A DNA stretch of 64,000 nt from NCBI GenBank assembly GCA_003116975.1, contig BGKB01000004.1, forward strand, positions 582,398-646,397, given 5' to 3'. This DNA is from Aurantiochytrium sp. KH105. Lineage: Eukaryota; Sar; Bigyra; Thraustochytrida; Thraustochytriidae. The notes under the pieces are model-generated. The model saw nothing but the letters and a program-made list of their open reading frames with translations, had not been told where the DNA came from and did not search any database. Position numbers and translations under genes: made by a program. Every line of letters begins with the position of its first letter. The stretch's first letter is position 1. Shown here piece by piece: positions 11,097-20,499 of this stretch.

Positions 11097-11124
11097 GGAA
11101 AGAGTGCGAGAGAAAACGAGAGAG

Positions 11125-11850
11125 ATGGCTGACGCCTATCCGGACAAGTTCACCCGTGAAGACTATGACAAGCGCATCAAGTGCTACGTGTCCGAGCGAG
11201 AAGAGGTTGCCTACGTGGACGTCGAGTACAACTCGCTATGGAGATCCTCATCCATCCGGTGGCTCCATGCGCGAAACACCCAATACACACTCACGGGCCT
11301 GCTCATGTTCGACGTGATTCTCCTCTTTGCGCAAGTCTTCCTTGACGCACATTTCCCACCTTGCTACGCCATCACAAATAATGCTGAATGCGTCGATTCG
11401 AGCGGCGTCGAGTCTCTTACGGCCCATATTCACTGCGAGGAACACTCAGACATTGTCCATTCCACCTCTGCCATCATGTACGTCGTCAGTCTCGTCATTC
11501 TCATCATCTTTGAGATCGAACTCGTCCTTGCTTTCATCACCCTAGGCCCCTTTCAGTTCCTCCGCAACCTCTCATACCAGCTCGATATTTTCATCGTCAC
11601 AACTAGCATCGCGCTCGAGATTTTGCTGCATGAGACCGAGGATGACGCCATTGCCTCGGCACTTATTATTGCCCGAGTCTGGCGCCTTATTCGTATCAGT
11701 CACGGTCTCTTTACTACCAAGCGTCGTCAGCTTCTGGCCAACATTGTCACTGGCGAGGAGAATGTGCAGAGCGAGGCTTGGGAGGAAGAAAGTGTCGAAA
11801 GCGCTCGTCGCAAATCCCGTGTGGCATCTGTGTCCGCAGCGCAGCTTTGA
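11125..11850 (+). CDS. HVCN1: Voltage-gated proton channel (Hv1-like voltage-sensor protein)
   Basis: The first in-frame ATG, at 11125, has G at -3 and G at +4 and gives 241 residues. The protein has four membrane segments and no pore domain, like Hv1. S1 reads LMFDVILLFAQVFLD, with an Asp aligned to the selectivity-filter Asp112 of human Hv1 and a second Asp like Asp123. S2 (VVSLVILIIFEIELVLAF) keeps the acidic residue. S3 begins SYQLDIFIV, with the Asp174 equivalent. S4 reads IARVWRLIRISHG and carries the RxxRxxR spacing. A basic and acidic C-terminal tail follows. In marine protists these channels extrude protons or take part in membrane excitation. In human Hv1, Asn follows the third S4 Arg block; here the equivalent position is His or Ser. 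The S1-S2 loop holds three cysteines and is long. Confidence 0.87.
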   Translation: MADAYPDKFTREDYDKRIKCYVSEREEVAYVDVEYNSLWRSSSIRWLHARNTQYTLTGLLMFDVILLFAQVFLDAHFPPCYAITNNAECVDSSGVESLTAHIHCEEHSDIVHSTSAIMYVVSLVILIIFEIELVLAFITLGPFQFLRNLSYQLDIFIVTTSIALEILLHETEDDAIASALIIARVWRLIRISHGLFTTKRRQLLANIVTGEENVQSEAWEEESVESARRKSRVASVSAAQL

Positions 11851-12323
11851 CTCCACGTATTTTCACGGAGTTTAGTCTAGCTCTTGCTCTCCTCCATATC
11901 CTGATGTTTTTGATGTTGTTGTTTCCATCTTGATCGAATCGAAATGTAGAATGAAACATCTCCAGCAAACCGGATCATTTATACTGGTAATTTCTTGTGA
12001 GCTTGCTCGAGACCATTTCTGTCAATGTGTCTTGCTCTATCATCTCAGGCTGCGACATTGCGATAAAGAGAGATACTCTTCGCTCTTCGAGTAAATACGG
12101 TCACCCGAATTTGCTATTTTCACAGTCAGAAAAATGTAATATCCTTGGTTTTTTGGACCTAAGTTCGTCGTCCGCAAAGGCTAACGTGCGGAATGGAAGG
12201 CATACTTCTTGATCGCAAGTTTTCGCCTCATCGAAACATCCCGACGAAGCCGAGCTCTAGGACTTCCCGCATCCGCTAATTATTTTGGTTTTTTTATTTG
12301 ATTACTAATAGGAAAAAGACTGC
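11851..12323. other. Convergent intergenic region, no gene seen
   Basis: This is the 3' region of the proton channel gene. It is AT-richer than the coding parts. No open frame here has recognisable content. Confidence 0.5.
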
Positions 12324-12588
12324 TTATCTCCGGTCAAACAACCTCGAAAGAGTCCCTCGACGAGAAAGTGCGGATGTTGTCGTTACAGCTACATCTCGAG
12401 GCTTCGCGGCCGCTTCCTCCTGCAAGGTACGAACTGATCTTATTGCCTTCTCAAGTGCATCAATCTCGTCCGGCTCACCTCCCTTCAAAATGGGCACATG
12501 CAACGGATTGCCGCTCCACGATAAGGTATACCATGGGGAAATAAAAAGTGTACAGAGTAGAAATAGCCCTCGGTACAGTTGCGAACAT
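12324..12588 (-). CDS. Possible small two-exon gene or terminal exon, unknown product
   Basis: On the minus strand an open stretch from 12587 to the TAA at 12324-12326 encodes GGEPDEIDALEKAIRSVRTL and then a basic Ser/Arg-rich tail. The amino-acid texture is coding-like, but there is no in-frame ATG. An ATG at 12588 in another frame opens MFATVPRAISTLYTFYFPM. A 49-nt intron (12531-12483, GTATAC donor, GAAG acceptor) would join the two in frame and give 71 residues. The intron is short and its donor weak, so this model is tentative. I do not recognise the product. Confidence 0.25.
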
Positions 12589-12726
12589 CACTCTTTTCCA
12601 AAATTCAATTTAAGAATGAAGAAAGTTGGGCTTCCCTGCCACGAAGCGATCCGTGAACAGAGGAAAGCGAGACGGACGACTTTTGCTTCACACTGACAAT
12701 GTCATAATAGCTTCGTCATCTTTTAT

Positions 12727-14187
12727 TCAATTTGATGATATCTTGGAAAGCGAGGAGGCCCATGCTTTCAACGAAATGAATTTGCGATCCATCGCCACAC
12801 GAGTAGAGGATTCCTCCATCTCGGCGCCAAGAACAACCGATCCTCCGGCGTCACCCGGCGCATTCGCAGCCTTTGCTCCGGACGATCCAGAGGATGAAGG
12901 TCCGAGTACCGGTGTAAACTTCTCCAGCACACCAAGACGCTGGTCTATCCGTGCGTTGATGCGGTTGTCCAAAATAAGCTGCACCAGAATCCCCTCAACC
13001 TCTAACGCTGGCACGTTGATCTCACGTGCAAGAAAGTCCAGCCGCACACGCTTGTACGGACGCACAAGCTTCTTGAGAACTTCGCTCCGAATGTTGTGCA
13101 GCAAGTCGTTTACGTAACGCATAATAAAAGGGTCCGAGGTGATGCCCAATTTCTCGTCCTTGAGCAATCGCTCAAACTGCTTCACATCAGACGACTCATA
13201 CGCTGCGCGCAACTCCACCATTGCTTGGATCTCCGGATCGTCCTTGTACACTTTAGCCTCGCGACTGTCAAATGGGTTGATGTCCTTGAGCGCAATCATG
13301 TTCGCGAGAACAACATACTTGAGGCATTGCTTTGCGCGCGGGTTCCCGGCTTCTTGATAATTCCGAAAGCTCTGAAAAAACTCGTCATATGCCTTTGACC
13401 AGGCCTCCTCTTCCATGCTCATCTTGCCGCCCGCCTCATGCAAGCCGCCAAAGATACGCGGATCTTGAATGGCCGCCGAGAGCGAGTTCGTCTTGTGCCA
13501 AATCTCCTTGAGCTTTGCGTTTTGTCGCGTGGCATCATACATTGCAATCTCCAACGCATACACTTCCAAGAGGTATGCATCGCGATTCTGGTCCTCCTTG
13601 GACTGCCCCGACTTGAGTGAGTCGTGCAAGAGGCCGACAGTCCTTTCCAAGGCGCCATAGTCTCCACGATCGAGCAGCATCTTGCCGAGTTTGAGATTTG
13701 TGTTAAACCATAGTCGCTCATTCTGTGATGAGCGAAGGACGTCCAGGGTAATCTCGTACATGCGCGCGAGCGAAACCTGCGCGCCCTGAGGCCCAGCGCC
13801 GGCCGACACGGTATCCAAGACATGGTTGATTGTGTCGTTGCATTCGTTTCGCGTCACCTTGTCAAGGCAACCCAAGAGCTCCTGGTACACTTGCAGCATG
13901 GCGTCTCCCTGACCTAGCCGGTAATGGAGCACAACCATGTGCTCCAAGCTTTTGAAACGCCACTTGACCTCGTCTGGCCGATTGTCCTTTTCGAGCTGCA
14001 CGACCTTTTTGAATAGCTCGAGCGCTGCGCCTGGATCGTTTCGTCGCTTGTCATCTGCTTCGTAAAACGCGTTCTCCACCTCAATAGCATAGTCGCTCTG
14101 CCCACCGCCACCTTCTTCCTCCTCGCCGCCGTCCGAGTACTGGTAATCGCCTTCGTCGTCGCTATACACGTACTCGTCGTCAGACAT
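12727..14187 (-). CDS. CSN2: COP9 signalosome complex subunit 2
   Basis: The ATG at 14187 starts MSDDEYVYSDDEGDYQYSD, the acidic N-terminus typical of CSN2 (TRIP15/ALIEN). The frame is open further upstream but has no family similarity there. The protein is 486 residues, close to the human 443. Conserved blocks follow in order: RLWFNTNLKLGKMLL, YALEIAMYDATRQN, GGKMSMEEEAWSKAYDEFF, CLKYVVLANM, NPFDSREAKVYKDDPEI and the C-terminal PCI/winged-helix region ending in LVQLILDNRINARIDQ. The subunit is part of the lid-like CSN complex that deneddylates cullins. A Gly/Ser/Ala-rich insertion of about 35 residues sits between RIDQ and the C-terminal helix and is absent in animals. It is a single-exon gene. 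Confidence 0.95.
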   Translation of the reverse strand: MSDDEYVYSDDEGDYQYSDGGEEEEGGGGQSDYAIEVENAFYEADDKRRNDPGAALELFKKVVQLEKDNRPDEVKWRFKSLEHMVVLHYRLGQGDAMLQVYQELLGCLDKVTRNECNDTINHVLDTVSAGAGPQGAQVSLARMYEITLDVLRSSQNERLWFNTNLKLGKMLLDRGDYGALERTVGLLHDSLKSGQSKEDQNRDAYLLEVYALEIAMYDATRQNAKLKEIWHKTNSLSAAIQDPRIFGGLHEAGGKMSMEEEAWSKAYDEFFQSFRNYQEAGNPRAKQCLKYVVLANMIALKDINPFDSREAKVYKDDPEIQAMVELRAAYESSDVKQFERLLKDEKLGITSDPFIMRYVNDLLHNIRSEVLKKLVRPYKRVRLDFLAREINVPALEVEGILVQLILDNRINARIDQRLGVLEKFTPVLGPSSSGSSGAKAANAPGDAGGSVVLGAEMEESSTRVAMDRKFISLKAWASSLSKISSN

Positions 14188-14831
14188 GGTGCCGTTTGCT
14201 CGCTCGTCTGCGAGGGCGCGTGTGTGGCTTGTCTCGTTGCCGTGCGTGCACACCGTCTCGTGCTGCTTCCAAGCGTCTCCGTCGTTCGCGCGCTGCTTGC
14301 GCGCGGCGTTTGTCGCTCTGTTGTTCGCAAAAAGACGGCTGCAATGATCTATCTTTTGGATTCCTTTTTTTTTTCTCAAAAGAATTCTTTCTTCTTCTCG
14401 ATGAAACACGCAACTGAGCGACCGTCGCTCAAATTATCTCCTCTGTTCTCTTTCTTGCAGCAGTTGGGAGGGGAGGAGAAGCTGACGCTAGTTCAAAAGA
14501 AAAGCAAATAAGGTGAGACTTCCTTTTGCTTCCCCCCCCCCCCCCCCCAAAAAAATTGTTGTCTTTGTGGAATGCGAAATTTCATGCAAAGCTCGCGATT
14601 TCCAGCGCAAGCTAACTCGAGTCAGAAAAGAAGTAGCTGCTATTGTTGATGTTATTGTTGTTGCTGCTATTGTTGATATTATTGTTATTGCTGCTGCTGC
14701 TGCGGCTGCTGCATGGAAAGATAGACAAAACTACAAGGCACAATTCAAGAGTAGTGCAAGAAACAAATGAATAATCTTGGTTTTGTACCAGGCCAAGGGC
14801 GCCAGGCCCATAATACAAGAGAAAAAACAAC
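14188..14831. other. Intergenic: CSN2 promoter and J-domain gene 3' region, with poly-C and GTT/GCT tracts
   Basis: The stretch contains a run of 17 C at 14532-14548 followed by 7 A, and a GTTATT/GCT-rich tract at about 14634-14714. No gene is seen. Confidence 0.6.
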
Positions 14832-17672
14832 CTACAGCGGCATCTTGAACTCTGAACGTGCCGAGCTTTCACCGGCGCCAAAGGATGCATTCGCATTGCT
14901 ACTATTGCTGTTGCTGCCTGCGCCCCCGCCACGGAACCCAAAGCTAAACAGATGGCTGCGACGAATCCCACCTGCGTTGCTCCAACGAGAACGAGCGGCT
15001 CTCGCCTCAAAATTGCGACTGGCCGTATGCAGCCGCTCAAAGATCTCGTCCTCGTCCACATCATCGTCATCGTCATCAAGATCATCGTCGTCGGAAAGCA
15101 CACCGTCACCTCCCACCGAAGCAACGCCTGGTCGACCTTCGCCATCCAAGTGGATTTCAAAACTCTCGTTTGCACTTGGACTTTCTCTCGCGCGCGCGCG
15201 AAAAAAACGATGCGCCGCCCCGGCCTCTGGGAATCGACCCGCTTGCGACCCATCTGACGTTGAACCCAGCGAAGAAACATCGTCAAGATCGTCGTCATCA
15301 TCGTCGTGGTGCGCGGCTCCGACATGAACATCGTCATCGTCGTCGTCGTCGTCGTCATCGACAACGCCCTCGCCAAGGTCGTCATCATCTTCGCCCAAGT
15401 CCAGGTCGTCATCATCCTCATTGTTGTGACGGCCAGATCCGCTCGATCGGAACCCGGTGCCAGCGCGCGCTCTCCCCGTCTCGCTGCCATACGGCGGGCT
15501 TCGCGTGTCCGCATACGCCCGTCGCGAGCGCTTCGAGGCCGAAAAGTAGCTTGCATTTGCCTCTGCAGCCGCCGCAGCCGCATTCCATTGCGTCTGTTCC
15601 TCGTGCTGGCGCCGCACAATGTCATCCATACGCTTGGAGATGCGATCAATGTCATACAAGGTTCGCTTTTGCTCATCGCTCAGGATCTCGTTGGCTTCGT
15701 TGATGGCCTTGAACATGATTGACGCCCGCGCTGTATCGTCAGCACTGCCACGATGCTTGTCCGGGTGCCACTTGAGACACTGCTTGCGAAAGGATTGTTT
15801 CACCTGCGTCGGCGTGGCATCTGCCTGGAGACCAAGCACAAGATAATGATCCGTGGCCTTGGCTGCCAAGTCTCGCGCCCGCTCGAGACAAGCCGTCCAG
15901 TCCTCTGAGCCAGACGCCGGCTCCGCATCGGCGCGACTTTGCTGTATGAGCTGCTCATAATCAGTCACTGCGCGCGCATAATCAAACAGAGCCATGTGAG
16001 ACGAGGCGCGCTGTGCAAGCGCATTCTTGTACGAGCCGCCCCGCAACTCGATCGCTGTCGAGCACCGCTCGATCGCTTGCAGGTGCAGACCGGCCTTGAC
16101 GCACGCGCGTGCGCTGTTGTAATACAACGTGGCGAGATTGGCCTGTGTCGCCACGCGCTCGTCCTTGACCGACTCTGCAAGATCGATCGCAGCAGAATAG
16201 GCGGCCAAGGCGCCCTTAAAGTCCTCTTGGGCGTACAGCCGGTTGGCGCGCACCGAGTGCGACCAAAACAAGAGATCTGCGTCTCGCAGCAGCTTTTCAG
16301 CCTCGGCAGCCTTTACCACCGCCGCAGCCGTGGCCTTTGGGCTCTTGTGCTTGCTCTTGGCGCGAGTACTTCTTGTTTTGCTTTCTTCACTTGGTGTCGA
16401 CCCTTCGCGAGGCGTCGTTGCCTCCTCGTCCGTGGCCTGCGTCTGGGGTCCTGGTGCTGCATCATCTGCCGACACCGCTGGATCTTCCGGATCGTGTGTG
16501 CCACCCTCACGCGTGCCCGCGATTGACTTGGGACTTCCCGCGCTCGAGGCCCTCGACCTCGCAAGAGCAGCCGCGTCGGCCTCCCCTGCAGCAACAAGAG
16601 TCAGCTCGGCGAGCTCCAGTGGCGTCTTGCCGGTTTTGTCGCGTGCCATCACATCGGCACCGTTGCGCATGAGAAGTCGCACGCACCGCGCGTGGCCACC
16701 ACGTGCCGCAAGGTGCAGCGCCGTTTGCGTCTCTGGCTCGACCGTTTTCTCCAAATGCCTTCCCATGGCTTTGGCGCCAAAGCTTAGCATTTTCTCCAAG
16801 CTCTTATCCGAACCCGCCTTGCTTGCGCAGTGCACGGCATTCCAGCCCGTCTTTTCTGTGCTCGCGACAAAGGGATCCGCGCCGCACGTCAACAGCAGTG
16901 TCACCATGTCCAGCGATTTGCGTCCACGCGTGCTTGCCGCTTCCGAGAGCGCAGCCGAGAGCGTCCGCCGATACGCCTCCAAGGCGCTCGAGACAATCGC
17001 CCGTTCCGGGTTCAGCAGTGACTTGACCGTCTCCAGCTTGCCGTCGCGCGCCGCGGCCAAGAGCTGCTGCGAGTACGACTCCTTGGCGTTGACTTTGTCA
17101 CTCCGTTTTGTTGGCGTGTTTGGGTTCACGTTTTCGCCGCGCCCAGTCCCGTTCATGACGTCGGGGCCATTGTTGAGCACCTGGAATCGCAGCGCCATAA
17201 CCTCGGCGCGGAGGCTTTCCACTTCCTTGACGAGTTTGCCCTGCTCAAGCAGCCTTTCCTTGGATTGCATGTTTTCCACCAGTTGCGAATCGTGCAGTTG
17301 CTGCTGCAAAGAATCGATTAGTTCTTGCTGTCGCGATGACCGCGTCTTCTCCAGGTCCAACGACGTGCGCAACGAGCCCACCTTGTCACGAAGCGTCACG
17401 AGCGCATTTTCGTACCTATCCTTTTCCGTCGTGAAAGAGGCTTCCATCTCCTCTGCGACCTGCTGTAGCTTGTGCGACAGCATCGCCGTCATGCTCGCAA
17501 ACGGCGCCGATGAGTTCGCTGACGAGCTCGCCGACGAAGACGACGACGCTCCGCCCTGCCCGTTATTTGCGGAGCGGTAGCCTGCAAAGGGGTCTCCGTT
17601 CGCCTCGCGGCTCCTGCCGTCGTAGGCTGCCCCGCGCCGGTACGCTGCGCTCGCGCCGGCGTGGCCGCGCAT
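14832..17672 (-). CDS. Coiled-coil, ankyrin, TPR and J-domain co-chaperone-like protein
   Basis: The product is a single-exon 946-residue protein from ATG 17672. In order it shows a Ser-rich N-terminus; a heptad-rich coiled coil (about 60-165); ankyrin repeats (about 200-355, e.g. TALHLAARGGHARCVRLLMR); an acidic linker; TPR-like helices (about 465-590); and a J domain (about 607-676) with HYLVLGLQADAT and the HPD triad at 636-638, needed to stimulate Hsp70 ATPase. The C-terminus is a low-complexity Asp-rich region, including a run of nine Asp, ending in a Gly/Asn/Ser-rich tail. The TPR-J order resembles DNAJC7 and DNAJC3, but the ankyrin module is not part of those families. A cytosolic Hsp70 co-chaperone scaffolding role is inferred. 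Confidence 0.85.
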   Translation of the reverse strand: MRGHAGASAAYRRGAAYDGRSREANGDPFAGYRSANNGQGGASSSSSASSSANSSAPFASMTAMLSHKLQQVAEEMEASFTTEKDRYENALVTLRDKVGSLRTSLDLEKTRSSRQQELIDSLQQQLHDSQLVENMQSKERLLEQGKLVKEVESLRAEVMALRFQVLNNGPDVMNGTGRGENVNPNTPTKRSDKVNAKESYSQQLLAAARDGKLETVKSLLNPERAIVSSALEAYRRTLSAALSEAASTRGRKSLDMVTLLLTCGADPFVASTEKTGWNAVHCASKAGSDKSLEKMLSFGAKAMGRHLEKTVEPETQTALHLAARGGHARCVRLLMRNGADVMARDKTGKTPLELAELTLVAAGEADAAALARSRASSAGSPKSIAGTREGGTHDPEDPAVSADDAAPGPQTQATDEEATTPREGSTPSEESKTRSTRAKSKHKSPKATAAAVVKAAEAEKLLRDADLLFWSHSVRANRLYAQEDFKGALAAYSAAIDLAESVKDERVATQANLATLYYNSARACVKAGLHLQAIERCSTAIELRGGSYKNALAQRASSHMALFDYARAVTDYEQLIQQSRADAEPASGSEDWTACLERARDLAAKATDHYLVLGLQADATPTQVKQSFRKQCLKWHPDKHRGSADDTARASIMFKAINEANEILSDEQKRTLYDIDRISKRMDDIVRRQHEEQTQWNAAAAAAEANASYFSASKRSRRAYADTRSPPYGSETGRARAGTGFRSSGSGRHNNEDDDDLDLGEDDDDLGEGVVDDDDDDDDDDVHVGAAHHDDDDDDLDDVSSLGSTSDGSQAGRFPEAGAAHRFFRARARESPSANESFEIHLDGEGRPGVASVGGDGVLSDDDDLDDDDDDVDEDEIFERLHTASRNFEARAARSRWSNAGGIRRSHLFSFGFRGGGAGSNSNSSNANASFGAGESSARSEFKMPL

Positions 17673-18866
17673 CTTCTCTGGCCGCTTCCCTCCTTCGCGC
17701 GGGCGCCAATTCGCGCGGCCGACGGACTTCGCGCGGCCGTGGCCCCTTTCGTGCTTGCTCGGTGGCTCGGGTTTGTCCTCTTGTCTCCCTCTCCTTCTCT
17801 CTCTCTCTCAGACAGCAGCAACTTGAATGCGCGCAGAAAACCCAAGCAAACGTTCTGCTGCTTTGGCTTGGGCCACCCGCTTGCTCGTTCTCTCGCTCTG
17901 CGCAGGATAAGTTCGACCTTCCGCCAGAACCTCTTTCGCCGGACGAGCCCCGCGCCAGGCCTCGGTCTTCTTCTCCTCGCGCCCCGGCCTCTCCCCGAGC
18001 GCGTTCCTCTCGGGCTTGCTCGGGCCTCGGCTTGGAGTTCAAGAAATCAAATCCAACAATCGCGAGGGATGGAATGCTTGCTCTCGATTTCAAAACGGCG
18101 TCGACGCCGATCACGCCGCTTCCGCTTCCGCCTCGCGGGCCGCTCGCTCGGCCGCCGCCTCGCTCGCTCGCTGCCGCCGCCCGGAGGCCAGGCCCTGCGC
18201 GCGGTTCTGCGAGTCGCGGCGCGTCTCCGCCTCGAGCGAGGGCGCGCTCCCGATGGAGGTCTGAGTGGTGCGATGCGATGTATGTTTGACGTCTGCCTGC
18301 GCGTTGCTCCGCCTTATCTGCGCTGCGATCCGGCCGCGCAAGTCGGGAATAGCGCGCCGCCCCACTTGTGCGCGCGCCCGCGCAAGTGGACGATGGCGCC
18401 ATTCTCGACTTGCGCGCGCGGGCGCCGCGCGCTACGGGGAGAGCTACGGGAAACAATAAGAGCCCCGGCCCGCACCCGTTAGCGCCCTGCCGCGGCGTGC
18501 GCAACGCGTTTTGGAGCGCGGGGGGGAAGCGTGTGGGACGATTGATCGTCGTCGATGGAATGGAGAATGAAAAGAACAAGGGGATGAACCAGCTGAGCGA
18601 GCGGGTGTAGGCTGCGCGGTGTCGCGAGGAGCTGTTCGGAGCTGTGCTGCGCTAGGCAGAGGATTGTGAAAGCAAAGACACAAGGGTCGGCGGAGAGGTC
18701 TGAGCGTGTAAGACGTGCAAAAGAAATCAGAGAAAAGAACACGTTTGCGAAGCCGCGAGAGGGTTAGGAAAACGGTATAGTGTGAGTGGTCGCAACACGG
18801 ACTGAAAAGGCAATAGCTTGACAGCGAGCGCGAACGCAGCAAACGAAAATACGAGACAAGTCGCGA
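17673..18866. promoter_or_regulatory. Divergent promoter region between J-domain and VOC genes
   Basis: The 1.2-kb GC-rich region separates head-to-head genes. It contains several copies of an ACTTGCGCGCGC-type motif at 18332-18424 in both orientations, shared with other promoters in this window. Open frames across it are Arg/Ala/Ser-rich and not convincing. Confidence 0.5.
18332..18424. promoter_or_regulatory. ACTTG-GCGCGC motif cluster
   Basis: CGCGCAAGTCGG, CCACTTGTGCGCGCGC, CGCGCAAGTGGA and CGACTTGCGCGCGCG occur within about 95 bases. The same core occurs at 30053-30152, 30876-30893 and 42401-42440. Confidence 0.5.
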
Positions 18867-20165
18867 ATGTCGGCCCCGGCAGCAGCAAGGCAGCCCGAAG
18901 ATGGGTCCATTCTGGCCTTTGTGCGACTCAAGTGCTTTTCTGTTGCGAGGACGACCAAGTTCTACACTTCATGCCTCGGGTTCGACCTCAAGCGCAAAAG
19001 CGAACTCGAAGACGGGGCGCTCACACTCATCGTGCTCACGCCAAAGACGGACGAATCTACGCCCTTGAACCTTCGATTCGAGTGCGAGAAGTACAAGCAA
19101 CTGAAATTTAGCAAGGCCGCAAAGATTCCCATTTGCACCACGAGTCGAGTCAAGCTCGTCTTTTATGTAAGAGATTTACGCTCGGTGATACTTTCTGTGG
19201 AGCGAAGCTCGACAGGCGCCTGGGTTTTCTGCCCTCCGCAACGCCACTCCACCGTTCTCATTGCCATCATTGTCGACCCCAATGGAATTCTCGTCGAGCT
19301 CGTAGAGATGCCCAATGCCCTGCAAAAAGTACCAGCCCACCTTTTAAATCCAGGCGACGCGCGTCTGCCCAATGCCACGCAGGTTCCTATACGCTTCGGG
19401 CATGCTCTTCTTCGGTCCCCCTCTGCGCTCGAACAGGCGCAGTATTTTGAAGCCCTTTTCAGACCTCGCACAGACACTCGTGTTGCACGAAAGTCTCGGC
19501 TATCTACCATCGGACCACAGACACGAGGCATTTCCATTGTCGACAAAGAAGATTTTCCTGAACTCTTGGCCACCTATGTATGGATTGGCGCTGGGCCGCG
19601 CTCGCACCACTCGACGCTTTGCTTCATGCACCGCGTCGAGAGGCGGAGTATCGAGGTCCCACGCACGCGCTTTGCTGGCAATGCGCGCGCAGGCGCATCG
19701 ATTGCGAGCAGCTTCAAGTCCAAAGCAGCAAGCGATCCCGAATCGGAAGACAGCTCCTTCACAGCGCGCAAAGATGCTGCCAAAAGCGCTTTTCAATTCC
19801 TCATGGAAACAAAGTCCGCCGAGGAAATTGACCCCTTTCTCGGTCTTGGCATCATGGTCAGCGACCTCGACGAGACGCGTGCTCGCCTCCAGCGTCACAC
19901 GCGATACCCCGTCAAATTCTACGATGAACCGCACGAGGACGAGGCAGTTGGTCGCCTTTGCTCCTTTGCAGATGAGCATGGCGTCTTGGTTCATCTGATT
20001 GACAGTCAGTCTGCTTTTCTCATTGACAACCCCAAGGATCAGCCCTTTGCGGGACGTAGACGTCGTGATTCACTTGCCATGGCTGCGCGATCGAGCTCGC
20101 GGCTTGCGGATCAGTCTGACATTGGCAGATTCCGTGCTCTCGATGCGCGTCGGGCGCAAGTATAA
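18867..20165 (+). CDS. VOC-superfamily (glyoxalase/dioxygenase fold) protein
   Basis: The product is 432 residues from ATG 18867, single exon. The N-terminal half has the VOC pattern: FVRLKCFSVARTTKFYTSCL (paired-strand entry) and ends with IIVDPNGILVELVEM, a typical closing strand. The C-terminal half repeats the layout, with FGHALLRSPSALEQAQYFEAL, LGIMVSDLDETRARL and FADEHGVLVHLID, so two VOC modules seem present. A basic Ser/Arg tail follows. Members include glyoxalase I, extradiol dioxygenases and methylmalonyl-CoA epimerase. The metal ligands are not clear enough to name a reaction. The neighbouring LIG1 gene follows on the same strand after about 330 bases. Confidence 0.7.
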   Translation: MSAPAAARQPEDGSILAFVRLKCFSVARTTKFYTSCLGFDLKRKSELEDGALTLIVLTPKTDESTPLNLRFECEKYKQLKFSKAAKIPICTTSRVKLVFYVRDLRSVILSVERSSTGAWVFCPPQRHSTVLIAIIVDPNGILVELVEMPNALQKVPAHLLNPGDARLPNATQVPIRFGHALLRSPSALEQAQYFEALFRPRTDTRVARKSRLSTIGPQTRGISIVDKEDFPELLATYVWIGAGPRSHHSTLCFMHRVERRSIEVPRTRFAGNARAGASIASSFKSKAASDPESEDSSFTARKDAAKSAFQFLMETKSAEEIDPFLGLGIMVSDLDETRARLQRHTRYPVKFYDEPHEDEAVGRLCSFADEHGVLVHLIDSQSAFLIDNPKDQPFAGRRRRDSLAMAARSSSRLADQSDIGRFRALDARRAQV

Positions 20166-20499
20166 CCCCAAAAAATCAGCCACGAATTGCATCGATTATT
20201 TGTGCATGAAGATTTTGCAAGATCGTGTGGCGTTCGTTATCAAGCACGCAGTGATTGATTTCGTCTAGAGCAGTAGGCTCTGCTCAAGTGTAGCAATGGC
20301 GTTCTCATGCTGCGGTCTCATCGAGCACATCATGTCAACCTGAAAGGTCTGGGCCCAAGGAACTTGCTGCCTGTGAGCATCATTTGCAGAACGCGGGACT
20401 CTGTCCATCTGTCCCCTTCGCGGTGGTTAAGCATAACGCGATCGCCGTACGCGCGGTCGATCAATCGATCGGTGGATCAATCGCCTAACCATCACATTG
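20166..20499. promoter_or_regulatory. Intergenic: LIG1 upstream region with GATC cluster
   Basis: This 334-bp gap between same-strand genes contains GGTCGATCAATCGATCGG near 20457, just upstream of the ligase start. No gene is seen. Confidence 0.4.

Larger units (their letters stand above)
4067..11124. other. Gene-poor, repeat-rich region (about 7 kb)
   Basis: In this otherwise compact window the stretch has no open frame with a recognisable family signature. It is GC-rich and strongly biased, with short A/T-rich islands (4200-4300, 5515-5650, 8480-8530, 9600-9740). It contains GGCT, CAG and GATC microsatellites, a CT run (about 6760-6780), an imperfect duplicated segment at 9278-9591 and a tandem pair at 10407-10583. 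The longest open frames, for example 4131-5099 on the plus strand, are Arg/Pro/Ala-rich in a way typical of unselected GC-rich sequence. The segment may hold long 5' UTRs, non-coding RNA or decayed elements. A CAG/GTGAGC donor-like site at about 6449 shows that small exons cannot be excluded. Confidence 0.5.

Noticed and set aside
14612-15676. 354-codon minus-strand frame rich in Met/Thr
   Set aside because: Out-of-frame reading of the Asp-rich tail of the J-domain protein and the adjacent GTT/GCT repeat.
16243-17580. 445-codon plus-strand frame opposite the J-domain gene
   Set aside because: Shadow of the antisense coding sequence; Ser/Arg-rich as expected from the complementary frame.
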